DNA of 64,000 bases, taken from positions 38,556,751 through 38,620,750 of the forward strand of contig NC_037590.1 in assembly GCF_003073045.1 (NCBI RefSeq), written 5' to 3'. This stretch comes from Pomacea canaliculata (Eukaryota > Mollusca > Gastropoda > Architaenioglossa > Ampullariidae). The notes beneath the pieces were generated by a model. The model made no database searches, had not been told where the DNA came from, and worked only from the letters and a program-made list of their open reading frames with translations. Both the position numbers and the translations under genes were made by a program. This document shows, one piece after another, positions 12,260-25,652 of the stretch; the stretch's first letter is position 1, and every line of letters begins with the position of its first letter.

Positions 12260-12515
12260 TTTGAAGCAAGAGTTATAAAAATTCTTCAATATGGGCGAAA
12301 AGCGAATTTATATCTGATTATTTTAAAGACAAACAGCTTCTGCTGATTTAAATATTGGTACAAGCTATGAACAGATTTTAGTCAATATATATTTTCTTAT
12401 TGATCAGAATGAATATATTATTAAGTATGTTAAAATTTAGGATTATCGTGTTTGCTGCACAAGTTGGTCAACACGTCCGAGCATTTTAAGTCCAAATTGA
12501 AACTGGAGGTACGTT
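12260..12515. promoter_or_regulatory. Bidirectional promoter region CIAO3 / MLST8
   Basis: Only 256 bases separate the start codons of CIAO3 (leftward) and MLST8 (rightward), so both 5' UTRs and any promoter must fit here. The stretch is AT-rich with no clear TATA box in a useful position and no CACGTG. A shared promoter is inferred from geometry alone. Confidence 0.6.
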
Positions 12516-15500
12516 ATGGCCATGGCAGGTGGAACCAACGATCCAGTTATTCTTGCAACAGCAGGATATGACCACACAATCAGGTTTTGGCAGGCACACA
12601 GTGGAATGTGCCATCGGACTGTACAACATCCAGACTCTGTATCCTTCTATGTTGTTGCTATTGGATTTGTACACTATCGATTCATTTTTGGCATTGCTTG
12701 ACATTCTACTTGGTTAGAGGATACTTAGGAGGTGAAAATGCCTTGGAATGCAATCATTCTGTGCATTCATTACAGTGGAGAGGCGTGTGTTGATAGCTAT
12801 TACTTTCTCAAGCAGCATAAAGGAGGTTCCAGGCTGGACACAAATGTTTACATATTGTCAGATCCAGATCCTAGTTCTTCAACACGGGATTTATGACAGC
12901 TGTTTTTAAATACCGAGGCATAAGACCATTCTCTAGGCATTCACAAGCTATGGACACACTAAAGTCCAAAAAAAACGAATGACTTGGTTGGAGCAGGATG
13001 CCCCTCACTATATGGGTTTGGCTTGACATTCATTCAGGAAAAAAACAAAAACATACAAGGATCACAAAATTTGAACATTTAGTGTAATTTTTTAAATCTA
13101 TTATCTCCCCATCCCTTCATGTTTTAGTAAACTCTAAAACCAGAGACATGTTCACCACAGGTTTAAAAAAAAAGAAAATTTCCTCAACCAAAAAGCAGCA
13201 GGTGAATGCATTAGAAATTACTCCAGACAAACAGTTAATAGCTGCAGCAGGTGAGTGTTAAAAAAAGATGGGCTTAACCAGCTGTCTAAAAAAAAACAAA
13301 AAACAAAAAACCAAATAAAATATGACTGTAAAAGATGTGACTAACAAGATCTGTTGATCGATTCTGCTTTATTTAAAGCTAAAAATAATTATAAAATTAT
13401 AAAAAAGTATCTTTCTTTTGTTCTTTTGTACTGACAATGAACAAGGTGTAACAAAGTTATCAGAAATGTATTTTTTTCTGTAGGCTTTCAGCACATACGC
13501 ATGTATGATTTGAACTCTGCAAATCCTAATCCAGTGATCAACTATAATGGGATAACAAAGAATATCACTGCTGTGGGGTTTCATGAAGATGGCAGATGGA
13601 TGTTCACTGGGGGTGAAGATAACACAGCACGGATATGGGATCTTAGGTAAGCTCAATTAGTTTACACTCAGTCCCACAAAACAGGCTTATACTTATTGAT
13701 GGAGATTAGCAAAGCTTAAAACTGTAAATAAAATGAACACAGAAATGGTAACTCTACAGCTTGCTTTATAAGTATAATTATTTATATTCCAAAAGGGAAG
13801 CAGATAAATGCTTAAAGCTATAATGTCTTAACCCAGCTGTATGTATATTAGCTGGTTCAAGACCAGTGACACATATTTCTCCTTTTTGATGTAGCTGACT
13901 TCTTAAGGTAATAAAATAAATGCAATTTTTAACACTTCTCTCCTCAATGATAAAAAAAAAATTACAAGACAACCTTTACTTTTTGGTTTAAATTTTTGAT
14001 GTTTTTCAATAAATAATAAAGTGCTAGTGCTAGCATGAAATTTCTGTTGTAATGTGAATAGCAAGTGTCCAAATCACATTTTATAGATCACGAAATCTCC
14101 AGTGCCAGCGCATATTTCAAGTAAATGCACCTGTAAACTGTGTCTGTCTGCATCCTAATCAGGTAAGCATCACAATAAGATGAAAAAGATTTTTTTTTTG
14201 TTTAAGTTAAATTAAGGCTTTAATTGTATTTGTTATTTTCGTCATTTACTTCTCCATATCCAAATTTTCAACAGAAGCATCATAAATTTTTCATTTGGAC
14301 TATTTTTTCATCAGTATTTATAATTTAATAATGCAGCCATTTTTTAGTGATTTAAATGGGATGTATGTTTTCTTCAGTTTTTTCCCCATTTCACAAGTTG
14401 TGTCATGCTTTCATTGCTATAGGATGTTAGCGACTTACATAACCACAGACTTTGCCACCTACAAGCATAGATTCAGTATTAACGGAATCTCTACCACTAC
14501 TTTGTTGACTTTAAAAAGCCATTTGACAGAGTCTGGCACAAAGGGCTGTGGCATGTGATGTGAAAATTCAACATCAAGTAAGGCCTCGTTCAAGTCATCA
14601 AAGCATTATAAAATATCTCGATGAGTACAGTACTGTTTAATAACCAAACAGAAGCTTACTTTCACACCACAGTAGGCGTACGTCAAGGATGTTCCCTATC
14701 ACTAGTGCTGTTTAATATCTTCTTGGAGAACATCATGTTCAAATTTCTCCATGACCATCATACTTGTCAAGGATGCTAAGCTGCTTATTTTAAATATTCT
14801 CTACAAACATCAGGAGAAACCCAGAGCTCATGGCAGGCTTCTCTTCACTGATTTTTCTTTTGCTTTTAACACTGTGCAACCTCACTTGGCAAAGAGTCTA
14901 GTTTCATACTTCCATCTGTCTCATCTACTAACTTTCTGGATTCTGGACTTTTTAACAAACAGGCAACAGAGAGTTTTTGTTAAGTCTTCTCTCATATCCT
15001 GTTGTCACCTGTGCAGGTTGTCCTCTAGGCTACTGCTTGTCTCCACTACTGTTCATACTGTGTACTAACAGTTGTAGAAGCACTATGAATAGAAGCTTTC
15101 TTGTAAACTTTGCTGATGTCACTTCCTTGCTGTCTCTTTTGTATAATAGTGAACATATAGTGGCGCTCTTCCTGACTTTGTTTGCTGGTGCTCTTTTCAT
15201 TCAGTTCTTCATTTCTTTTGCATTCCGTGATAAACTGTCAAGATTTTGGAAGTGTCTGAAGTAACCCCTCAGACAAAGAAGAAGCATTCCATTATAGTCA
15301 GCTAGGTCCTTGAAAGATCAGTCTCTGAATGTGCTTCACCGACTAATAAATGTGGTTTTTTTCAGGGAGAGCTGATTGTTGGTGACCAAGGTGGATCTAT
15401 TCACATATGGGATTTGAAGACAGACAACAATGAAAACTTGGTAATTCTATCCCCCTTCTCCCCGAAACAGTCAGGATAAGAAAAGAAGAATTATTTTGTC

Positions 15501-18500
15501 TAAGCTAATAATGTATGAGAATTTATGCAAATTTGTGCCTGAGACATGAGTGGTTTGAATGTCACTATAATTATGAAAGTACAGACTTGGAAAAGAACAG
15601 TAGAGAGTGAGGCAAAGAAAACCACATGGGCCCAACCGAAGGCCCAAAACCGGGTCCACTGGCGAGGTGTTTTTGCGGCCCTATGCTCCTCAAAGGAGCA
15701 ACAAGGAATTAACTAATTAAACTAAACAGCCGGCCCACAGCTTACTTCAGTAATATAATTTTAAATTAGAAAAAGTTTAACACATTTACACACTAAACCT
15801 GCAAGTCTGCCAACCTCCTGGGTTATGCTGTGTTTAAGGCATTTAAAAAAATTTACAAAAAAACGCCCAGAAGAAATTAAAACAATTTTTGAACTTGAAT
15901 TTAAGGTAAATGAAGTGTCTTCATTTTAATTCGTTATATTGTTTTTATACTATATTCTGTGGTTCTTCTATAAATGGGCCTTAAACATACATTGTTTTAG
16001 ACCTGCTCAGGGGGTTGGGGAAACATTTGACCAAGTAAGTTGCAGGCCCAGTGTACTTGCAACCTAGATACTTTCAAATTACTTTTCCAATTAGAAATTG
16101 GTATTTTTAAAAAATTTTATGTTTTTGAACAGATTCCAGAACCAGGTGCGGCAATTCAGTCTATCAGCATTGATCCTATGGGCACTATGATGGCAGCTGT
16201 CAGCAACAAGGTAAACTAGGAGTGCTTGTGCACTTTCAGTTTTCAGAGTTATAGCAGTTTTTGGAACTATTCAAAGCGTGTAATATCTTCCAAAATTTAT
16301 CATCAGAAGCCTTAGTAGGGCAGATTGGCTGGTACTGAGTTTTGATAGGTAGAGTTGTTTTTTTTTCTTTTGCTTTTTTCTGATAACCTGAGGAAGTCAG
16401 TTTAAAGGCTAACCTGAGTGCAACATTATTTTTAGTCAACGTGTTTAAGTCATTGAAAGATAGTAATTTCTCAAAACTGAGCAAGCACCACAGTGCTGTT
16501 CATAAGATACAAGCCTTTGGGTTTTAGAAACAGATCAATACCTCATTTACTGTGATGTTACAAAAGTAGGCTTACTGACTGGACAATGCCTCGCTATGCT
16601 CAAATTTCACACAGATGTACAAGTTGGTCCACATGTGCTTTAACAGATTTGAGTTTAATTTCACTCTTGACTCTGGATAGCATTTAATAGAATGTTAGTT
16701 TCTCTGCTTTTGTTAACAGCATACAATAAAATCTGATTTTATATTAAGCAAACTTTATTTATGGGAAGCAGAAAAATTACCTTGTTGTAGAAGGCATTCA
16801 ATAAGTATCAATAAATTACCAATACATTTCTTGAATAGGGTGAACATTAATATTGAAAAAATTATGCGTGTGTCTTACGTAGCTTGTATAGTATGTTGAC
16901 TACAACTCTTGTTCCATTAGAAAAATAAAGTGTTAAAAAAAAGTTTCCTCTTTTTCACAGGGCATGTGTTACATCTGGACATTAACAGGAGGCCGAAGAT
17001 CTGAACCAACAAAAATCCATCCCAAAAAGAAGTTTCAGGCACACAACACATATGCCCTCAAATGTCTCTTCAGTCCTGATTCTACGTAAGTAATGCTTAT
17101 TTATGCCCATTTGCATGGATGTACTAGGTTTATCAGCTTGTTTTTTGTTCAGTGTCATTTCCATATGCAGTTCTAAATAATAGGCAAATATTATAAGGTT
17201 AAGGTGAACATTTTCTTTTATTTCTAAAGTGCAGCATTTCACTTAAATATGATGCGACTAATCATGTATTGTGTGCAGTAACTAATGTGATAATTAGCTA
17301 CAGTCATCTTCAGAGGTAATTCTGGCAGAAGTCTCTTGAAACTACATTTCTTTTTCTAGGTTTTGTAATGCATCATATCTTAAGCAGCATACTGTTGTTA
17401 GATTTTTTATTTAGTTCTTTAGAAAAAAACAGCACATGGCATTTGATTAATTTGCAGTAATGTCATTTGAACCTTTTGACATTTACTTGGAATGGGAACA
17501 AATAAACTACATGTTGTACAGCCTGTTGTACATTTTGCTATTTTGCTATTCAGCCTGTTATAAATTAGTTACATAGTGTCTTCTTTCTTAGCTTACTAGC
17601 CACAACATCTGCTGATCAAACTTGCTGTATTTGGCGGACAGCTGATCTCACACTGCTGACCAAGCTACGTGAGCCCAATCAGCGTTGGGTTTGGGATTGT
17701 GCCTTCAGTGGAGATTCCCAGTATATAATAACAGGTAGATTTATAGCTTTTCATTTTTTTTCAGACAACCCATTAGTAGTTTAGTGGCTATAACTTCTCT
17801 TTAACCAAATAAATTATTGCCCTGGGTCAGTGGGGCCAGCAGCTATCACTTACAGCTCTACAGCTATTGACGAGCTAGATCAAAACAACAGCAAAATCAG
17901 AATTTAAGAAATGAATATAGTATTAGAAAAAAATCAACGAACAAAATGATTAACTATGCTTGAAAACACAAAACAGTAAATCCTCCCTTTTTGCGGTAAC
18001 AGTCTGATTAAAGTTTAGTTAAATCAAATCTGCTTTTGAAACATTCACTGTCAGGTCTTTTCACTATCCATCCATATTTTCAATTTTCATTCAAACTAAA
18101 TAAAATAAAGTAAAAATAGACAGGATGTTTGTAACAGCAGCCCTAGCCCCTAGAGGCCCCATTGAACCTAGGTGTATCTGCCCTAAACAACTATGAAAGC
18201 ACATTGTCTTGTAGGTAAAAGCCGTTTGAGAAGCTCTCAACTTCTGGACTTCCTCACTACAAGCCCAGGAAGTTCAGATCTTACTCCACAGTGGTCATTT
18301 ACCTGCTATGCCAAGGGGAAGTTGATGCTGTATGGAAATGCGGATGTATAATAAGGTTGACAAGGTTTGCCTCTAGAACTCAAAAATCCCTGCTTTTGTA
18401 TCTTCAGTTCTGGACCCTCTGGCATAGGTGGCTAACGCAATGTCCATCTTGTGTGTTGGAATGTTGGCCTATGCCTATCTCCTGATGGTGCTTTTACTGC

Positions 18501-20513
18501 AGATCCTGGTCAAGCTTAAGATGCCCTCAACGAAGTTCCTCTTGGTGACACCAGTCCAATGGAACAGGTCTTGACAGCTGACCTGATGGTGCAGACTTAA
18601 AACCTTCCATGCAATCTCCCTGTGTCACTTTCTGAACCAGCCATGAGTCTCTCGCTTCTGCATAGTTTCGAAGCTAATCTTCACACATTTATTATCGGCA
18701 CAGCCACCTCCAATAAACTCTTTTGAGACCATGAAATGAATTGTGGCTTTTAAAACACCCTATACTTTCACATGTATGAAGCAAATTGAAGGGTATAAAC
18801 CCAAAGCATCTCTCATTGGAAGATATCACTCTCCCTAAAATGGCTTTTCCCTGAGAAACACCATTAAGGGATATGGCCATGTATCCACATTCTGGCACCT
18901 TATGTGGGGTATAGGTTCGAACCAGAATCTTTCAGATGACTTGGCCAACCTCTCCAAAATCATTTTCACACATGGAATTTGGCCTGGGTTCTTTTCTACT
19001 GGAACTCAAGACCTTTGATCCTCTCACCCAAGCTCCCTGAAGCGGGTGAAAGGGAAGATCAACTTCCTGCTGGCTTTGACAGTCAGGGTGTTGAATTTGA
19101 CTTACCTGCAATTCGAGATGATAGATCCATGCACCTGATTACTAACATGTCTTTCTTTGGCTACCAATAAGCTGCTTTATTTGAGTCCTTAGCCAGTAGT
19201 AGTCTAGCTTCTACCCTTCTTTCAATCTCGATGAACTGATGTCTGCAAGACCCAGCAAAGGCTTTGAAGATTATTTGCACAGGTCTTTCTTTGATATTTA
19301 CCAGATGACCTGATGCAATGGCCCTCCTTGCCTTCCATGGGGAAGGGTTTGTTGAAAAAAATGCTGTGCTCTCTTTTTTGTCTTTAGAGGTCTATGGTGG
19401 ACGCATCTAGGTTCTGTGGGCCCAAGGCCACTAACCCACTGACCAGGGGGAATAGCCCAAAATAGTTTGCTCATCTGGTATCAAAGAAAGATAATTTGCA
19501 ATGAAACACACAAATTTGGAAATTTCATGTCACTTTTAATGAGAGATTTGGGGCTAGCTTTCATTCCCCCGCTATAGAGCCATGCTACATGGTGTGGCTT
19601 GACATACCTTTCAGAAATTTGTTTAGGTAGTATTAACAAAAAAACTGATTCTCATTTGGAGTATGGTTTTGAACTATAAAACATTTCAGGAAAGTCAATG
19701 TTATTTTTATTGTTATATTAAATTTATGAAAAAGAAGGCAGCTAAACAGATAAAACAATACTTATTGATATTTTGGTAAATCCAGGCTAAATAACATGAT
19801 GTGCACAATTTTAAGAAAACTTCTTATAACGATATCACTTACACTGAAGTACTCAGTAATTGAATAGTTAAATGTATCAAAAAAAAAAAAAAAAATCAAA
19901 ACAGACTTTATTGTCTGCCCAGTTTGTCTTTGCTCACATACCCATACAGACATTTAACAAACAGTTAGGAGTAAAAGTGAGGAGTAAAATAGTGTTGATT
20001 GCACCAGTCCATCAAGGCAGTGTATGTTTATCCTAACAACAAACCTTGGGTGACCAAGGGCCTAAAAGCACTGACCAAGGGCCTTTATTTTCAGTTGGAT
20101 TTAATTGGATATTGTTCTTGTTCTGTGCTTATTGTATAAATCTGGAAGGAGCCCCTTGTGAGTCTACTCCGTCAAGAATTTCTTTGTTATTTTTCAAATC
20201 TTATTATTAGCTTTTATATTATGGCCATTACAAAGGAAGAAAACACTTGAAAAGTCTCTCTAAATGAACTTCAGCAGTTCTATTCCCATTATCAGTGAAA
20301 CATGTCAAGGGATATGGAAACTGTTAAAGTTCACATGCATGCTTTGCTATTGGTGTAATTATTATTTGTACATATTAATGTTGTCTGATTTCAGCCTCGT
20401 CAGATAACACAGCTCGACTTTGGAGTGTAGATGGAGGAGATGTCAAGAGAGAGTACAGTGGACATCAGAAGGCTGTAGTCTGCCTTGCTTTCAGAGATGA
20501 AGTGGTGACATAA
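12516..20513 (+). CDS. MLST8: TOR complex subunit LST8 (mLST8/GbetaL)
   Basis: Nine exons: 12516-12638, 13199-13250, 13484-13646, 14087-14162, 15366-15440, 16133-16210, 16961-17085, 17592-17734 and 20395-20513. Phases agree throughout and give 317 residues (human 326). The protein is seven WD40 blades with almost no tails. '[18 protein letters not shown]', '[13 protein letters not shown]', '[11 protein letters not shown]', '[10 protein letters not shown]' and 'SSDNTARLW' are diagnostic. Family members bind the TOR kinase domain in TORC1 and TORC2. The start at 12516 has G at -3 and +4; a second ATG two codons on could also serve. Exon 2 has a tandem CAGCAG acceptor. Intron 4 (14163-15365) holds two LINE RT fragments, and intron 8 (2.7 kb) holds a decayed retroelement-like stretch. 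Confidence 0.96.
14440..14765 (+). mobile_element. LINE reverse-transcriptase fragment A
   Basis: The plus strand encodes '[18 protein letters not shown]' (RT motif A region), '[17 protein letters not shown]' (motif B region) and 'FLHDHHT'. These are characteristic of an invertebrate non-LTR family whose intact copies read 'LFLEKIMQETLHDHHTS'. Frame changes and stops interrupt it, so it is a dead fragment. It sits in MLST8 intron 4. Confidence 0.7.
14800..15264 (+). mobile_element. LINE reverse-transcriptase fragment B (CR1/L2/Rex1-like)
   Basis: The plus strand encodes '[19 protein letters not shown]' (motif A), '[14 protein letters not shown]', '[16 protein letters not shown]' (motif B) and '[16 protein letters not shown]' (motif C, with ADD changed to ADV). 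The phrasing differs from the fragment immediately to the left, so two different LINE families lie side by side. It is decayed and truncated at both ends. Confidence 0.7.
15620..15725. repeat. Dispersed repeat fragment in MLST8 intron 5
   Basis: The segment around 'gcggccctatgctcctcaaa' with 'ggaattaactaattaaacta' looks like the end of a common invertebrate interspersed repeat I have seen in mollusc-type genomes, read in reverse. I cannot assign its class, and no second copy is seen in this window. Confidence 0.35.
18200..19450 (+). mobile_element. Decayed retroelement-like fossil, possibly DIRS-type
   Basis: MLST8 intron 8 holds about 1.2 kb of relatively GC-rich sequence that once coded on the plus strand. 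Some phrases recall the region before the recombinase in DIRS-type retroelements, but the match is weak. It is heavily broken with many interruptions, and no terminal repeats are found. It would be an old copy. The family is uncertain. Confidence 0.25.
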
Positions 20514-23500
20514 GATGTTTTAGGCTATTCACCATGAAGACATTGTGATAGCTGTACCAAGGAGTGAGTTCAGACTATGTGGAGACTTGTTTGGAGTTGC
20601 ATTTGGACCGCAAATATTCAAGTTGTCAGAAAAGTTCTTAGAAAGATGTTTAGTGAATTAAATTAGTTGTGCAATAATGGGAAACATATGTATTAATTGA
20701 CCTTTTTTAATGAAAACAAGAGTTCCAGTGGTTTAAAACTGCTTAACTAAAAGTACTTTAAATACTAGAAAATACTTTAATGTTTTATGTGATGTGGAAT
20801 TTAGACTCTTTTCTGCGAGGTGTTACATGTGAAAGGTGCATGATTGGAAATGATGTCTGCATTATGTAAGCAAGAATTTTATAGAGTGTGATTATCATAA
20901 TAAAATTGATGGTGTTAACTCAGCAGAAGCTAAGTTCATTCATAACATTTCTATTTTCACATTATTTCTTTAAACATTGCACAGTTTAGGAATGTGTTTT
21001 GACATTTGTGCCTGTACCATAGAATTTTTTTAATCTGTTCTTTTTTGTGGGGAGTGTGTAAGTAATTAAAACAACATGTCTTTAGTTGGTATTTTTTAGT
21101 CATTTTTGTCTTTTATGCGTAAGAAAAATATGAAATAAAGAATGTTCCCATATACATGGAAATCTTGGCAAAAAAATTCAGACTGAATCCAGATTCAGTT
21201 TCTTACTTTCTGCAGTAGATGTGAAGTGTTAATTTAAATGCATATTGCTCAAAGCTATGCTTTCACTGCTCAATATCATAAAGATAGGGTATCGAAGGGA
21301 TAGAGGTAATTTTCAAAATCCCTTTATAGCCAACTAGCCAAGCAGTTTTATACATTTTCATTGCTTCATGTATGTGGAGATTTTGCGTAGCCTTTCAGGC
21401 GTACAGATTTTTTGATTGTGTACAAAAACCTGCTTTAAGATTTTGATGCTTTTGAGTATGTAGAACCTGAACTTGCCATGGCATCTTTTCTCTTAAGAAG
21501 GCACAATATAAGAATGTGGGTATTTTTTTTAATCGCAAAATATAGATTTCTGATGAATGAAAGTTTTCAGCATGCATATAAGAGTGAAAATAGAATGGCT
21601 ATGATATGATTATTCCCACAAATCTCCTTCAATCAAAAGCTCCACCCAAGTGATAACAATTTCAACAATTCTAAAAATTTGAGTTTATCCATGGCTGTGG
21701 TGTTTTAGGCAGTAGTAAAACCATCTAACATTTAGATATCAAGAAAATATCAGAAAATGTGTACCACTTCAATGGATATTAAAGCCTTTTTTTCCAATGC
21801 ACCATGAGATATTAAATCACTATTTGATTTCCACCTGTAATTATAATTCAATAGTGGCACAGTTGAAATATTGTGCCACAAAATCTATATTTTCATGTGT
21901 CACTTTAAAGTCTTTCATTAAATAAAATCAGTTGTAAGCATTCTATCACCATTATTAAACATAATTTACCCAAGGCAGCCATTAACAATATGATTAAGTA
22001 TGCAGAAAGTATCTTGTGTGCATAATATTTAAGTAAAATGTTCTCTAATGTTCATACCCCTGGAAACATTAACTCCATCAGGTTAGTCAAAAAGTCACCA
22101 TCATGTCTTTGTCAGCTTCAGACTCAAGTAAACCACGATAAAGGTTTATACAAAATCCACAGAAAAATGAGTACTTACTCTTAAATAATGAAAACCATCA
22201 GGAAAAAAAAAAGTACTGAAATTTCTTTATTCTGGATTGTATTGGTGCATGAATTGTTACCATTCATTTGCTGCCTCCAACAACCACTTGCTTTAATGCA
22301 AATTCTGTACTTCCTGATGCCAGTGGTGGCTGTTAACCCTTTGGGCATGATAGGTCACAATCATGGTTTTCCAGGGGCAGCATGGGGAAGGTGATTTTCA
22401 TTACTTTTCTCCTTTCCAAAAACTTATAGGTTTCTTGGTCTAATTTTTATCTCAGAGCACCAATAACCAATAATAACAAACAAACTTATCCCACTGTTGT
22501 CTTCAATTATAAGCCAGTCATTGAAATGTTATATTTTTAGGTCATGTTAAGAAGATTAAGGAAAGAATGTACAGCCTAATATTTCAAGTTGCTAGACAAA
22601 AAAGCTGCTATGCAATCTTTAATTTTTTCCAAGAGTTCTAAGTTTTAAAAATAGGTGGATTTTGGTGCTGACACATAGCAGGTATGACATTAGAATGTAC
22701 TATTTCCCACCCACCCAGAAGTCAACACAGAAAACAACAAATATTATACCAGTTAATAAAAACAAATCTGCAAGAATAAAGCTATTTTTCTTGCTTGACT
22801 CAATTGAGTCTCAAAATTTTACTCTCACCCAGCAAAACTTAATATCAAGATATGCGAAGCCGACATTTAAAATGAGTAACCTAACACTTTTTCTTGTTGA
22901 TAAAGTTGAATTTTCCTCTTCTTCAAGTATATTTCGTAATCAAATGCACCAGTGGACTTGATCGTTAAATAAATATTCCTTAATGTAGTCATTCTGAAAT
23001 ACTTTTCAATTAGTCACAATTTATAGCACTACTTTCATTAGTGAATGGTATAAGGATTTGCAACTTTCACTATTTCAAAATGGGATCTGCTTCACTTTTG
23101 ACTTGTGAACTACTCTGAACCAAATTTCTGGTACATCTAAAGGGCATAAACTTTTCCATTATTCTGGAAAGGGATTCTGAGTGAAATTTATCTTGCCCGC
23201 ATGATCATCCTGTTGTGGATGTGCACTGAAGTCATTTGCTCGCTAATAATCATCGAATTCTATTTTAACTGTTGACAATGCTGTAAGCGTAAACGAACAC
23301 TGAACAGACCTGCGATTTTCGCAATTTCATTTAAAGAACTTTAGTTTTTAAAATTTTTGTCTTTTTTTCCCTTAATTCAGTAATATGTGAAGTATAAATC
23401 AGATTTAAGATACATTAATCTTGGGAAAAGTATGCATTTAATGTACATAAAAGACTAGAAAATATTTTTTGAAAAATGACACGACAGAATCTCAAGCCCA

Positions 23501-24447
23501 ACAAAGAGATCTGCGTGCATGAATTTTTATAGAATAATTTTAAGCAGTTTTATTATGGGAGAGAGAATGTGCTGTATCAGGGATCATACACAGCTTCAGA
23601 AATTAAAATTGAAAGTAAACCTTTGACACCAACTTCACAGTTTTGATCTCTGCCAAAACTTCTACCAAAATAAAATTTGTTGTTAGTCAACATAACAATA
23701 GTGCAAACTGTACACATGGAAGTAGCGACTGAGGTTATTGCTGGACTCAGCTCCAGCAGAGAATATCATACAGTAATGTAAAAAACATTTTTAAAAATTG
23801 AGCATGAGAGTAGCCTAGTAAGCATTTAATCAATGCCACAAGTTTATCATGTCTATAACAAAAACTGGAAATTTTTTTCTTTACATTATAGGTCCAAATA
23901 GCATCAGCTGCTACAGGAATGCCATACATACAGTTTCACCATTGGTCCTGTCCTCAAAAAAAAAAAACAAAAAAAAACAACATTCCATTAATATTTGCAA
24001 ATAGTTACCAAGTATAAAACTTTGATATAACAACAATGCCATCATAAAAATGAAAAACCTCTGTCCAAAATTGCATTCTCTTTTTCTTAATCAAAAGTAT
24101 TAATGTATGAGCTGTGCATGAAAGTATGATCAAATCTCAGCCATACAATCTGACATCATTTTTAACAATTACAGCTTTTGCATAGTCATCAATTCATAGT
24201 GAAAAATAAATTTTTAGATCACAATTTATACATAGCTCTGCGCAACTAGACTGGGGGTAAAAAGTTACTGAAACTCTAAGGATATTGTGGTTCGTCCAGA
24301 AATAACCTACAAAAAAGTCTTTCATTAAAAACATAAATTGAGAAGGATTTGGCAAATCAACTTTTATATTACTGGGCTTGAAAGAATTACTGTTAACAAA
24401 AAGAATGGTGTTTCACTTGTGTTAACAAAGCCATTGTAGCAGTATGG
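20514..24447. other. Intergenic 3' flanks between MLST8 and BRI3
   Basis: The two genes converge across 3.9 kb of AT-rich sequence. Beyond the MLST8 poly(A) signal I see no coding exon, tRNA or recognisable element. Short open frames (for example 22188-22394 and 22662-22961) lack homology and fall on composition alone. Part of the right side is probably a long BRI3 3' UTR. Confidence 0.6.
20899..20904 (+). promoter_or_regulatory. Poly(A) signal of MLST8
   Basis: A canonical AATAAA lies about 390 bases after the MLST8 stop codon. An additional AATAAA near 21134 could be used as an alternative. Confidence 0.5.
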
Positions 24448-25652
24448 CTATCCAAAGACAGCCCCACAGTGAGCACAGCGACGCTGGCGCATTGCTAAAC
24501 AGCACAGGATGCCAATAGGAAAGAAAAGAATGGCACATAGCACTCCAAGGCAAGTGAAATCATCCTCAAGGACACCAACCTAAAATGAAAGGACAAAACA
24601 AGTCACTGGTTGTAAGGTAATCCACCGATGTCATAGGATGCCATTCAAAAAGTTTTTTAAGAACAACAGTCGACAAACAGCAATTTATATTTCTTTGGAG
24701 GTGCATTTTCCTATATTCTTCCTCTTTCTCCCTTTCAAGAAAGTATTTTTAAAAACATCTAGTATGAATAGTAAAAACAAAATAAATCCACTAACCCTGC
24801 AAGCAGGACACCCTCCAACTACCACCACCCGCTGCTGTGGCTGCACTGTCACATTGTATTGGTAACTTGGAGCTGGATATGCACCTACTTGTGGGGGTCC
24901 AGCATAGCCTGCTGGTGGTGGTGGTGCATACCCACCCTGTGGAACAGCTCCATATGCCTGTTGTTGCTGGTATACTAAAGAGAATAAATTTACAATGACC
25001 TTAATTATGCTATATAATCATGCTCCATTATTACCCACATTGTACTAATGCAGTGTCCATCTTCATAATTTAAATTGTACTTACAGACTCAGAAATGCCT
25101 AATATTCAATTTGGCCTAAAATTAAGTTATTGAACACTGAAAGCAGAAAATCTCTAATAGTATCTAACACTTCACCTTTCACTGAATTATAATAGCTACA
25201 TACAGAATGGATTTTTACTAAATACAAACAATTCTAAATAAGTATTACTTAACTTGTGATCAATTTGTGACCGCATTTTCTGCAAGCATCTATGGTCAGG
25301 GTAGCAAATCAGTTTCACTATATGTCAGAATGGATACAGGGGGTTGTTTTTGAGTAGCATTTCATCTCTCAATTTTAAGCTACATAGGGGAAGATGATGG
25401 TCATTATGTCTGTACCTGAACATTCCTTTGTTTTAGCCTTACTGATGGTGGATTTAAAACACCTTAGCATAAAAAGATTTGTACTTCTGTCGAGTGAGCA
25501 TAACCCCCCCCCCCCCCAGTGTTTCCCATTCTTAGATTTTTGATATTCTTGTATTTGATCGCAATAAAATGCATGGGAAATTATTATGCAGAGGACTTAC
25601 CTCCGGCTGGCTGTTTTATAGCTTCCTGATAAGCTGGTGGTCCCTCTGACAT
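24448..25652 (-). CDS. BRI3: Brain protein I3 (lysosomal membrane protein)
   Basis: Three exons on the minus strand: 25601-25652, 24796-24974 and 24448-24579, giving 120 residues (human 125). The protein starts '[17 protein letters not shown]', with a PPxY motif (PPAY). A Pro/Gly/Tyr/Gln-rich middle follows. Next come '[11 protein letters not shown]' and '[12 protein letters not shown]', a hydrophobic segment (about residues 89-107) and '[13 protein letters not shown]', all aligning with human BRI3. The CPxC and CxxC pairs flanking the membrane segment are conserved and may bind zinc (inference). Human BRI3 localises to lysosomes, and its exact job is unclear. It is head-to-head with TECPR1, as I recall it is in human. 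Confidence 0.93.

Noticed and set aside
12529-12793. Frames overlapping MLST8 exon 1 in other phases
   Set aside because: They are shadows of the real exon; the chosen frame matches LST8 from the first blade.
20514-24447. Possible hidden gene between MLST8 and BRI3
   Set aside because: I looked at both strands and found no conserved peptide or paired splice sites; the open frames are short and AT-driven.
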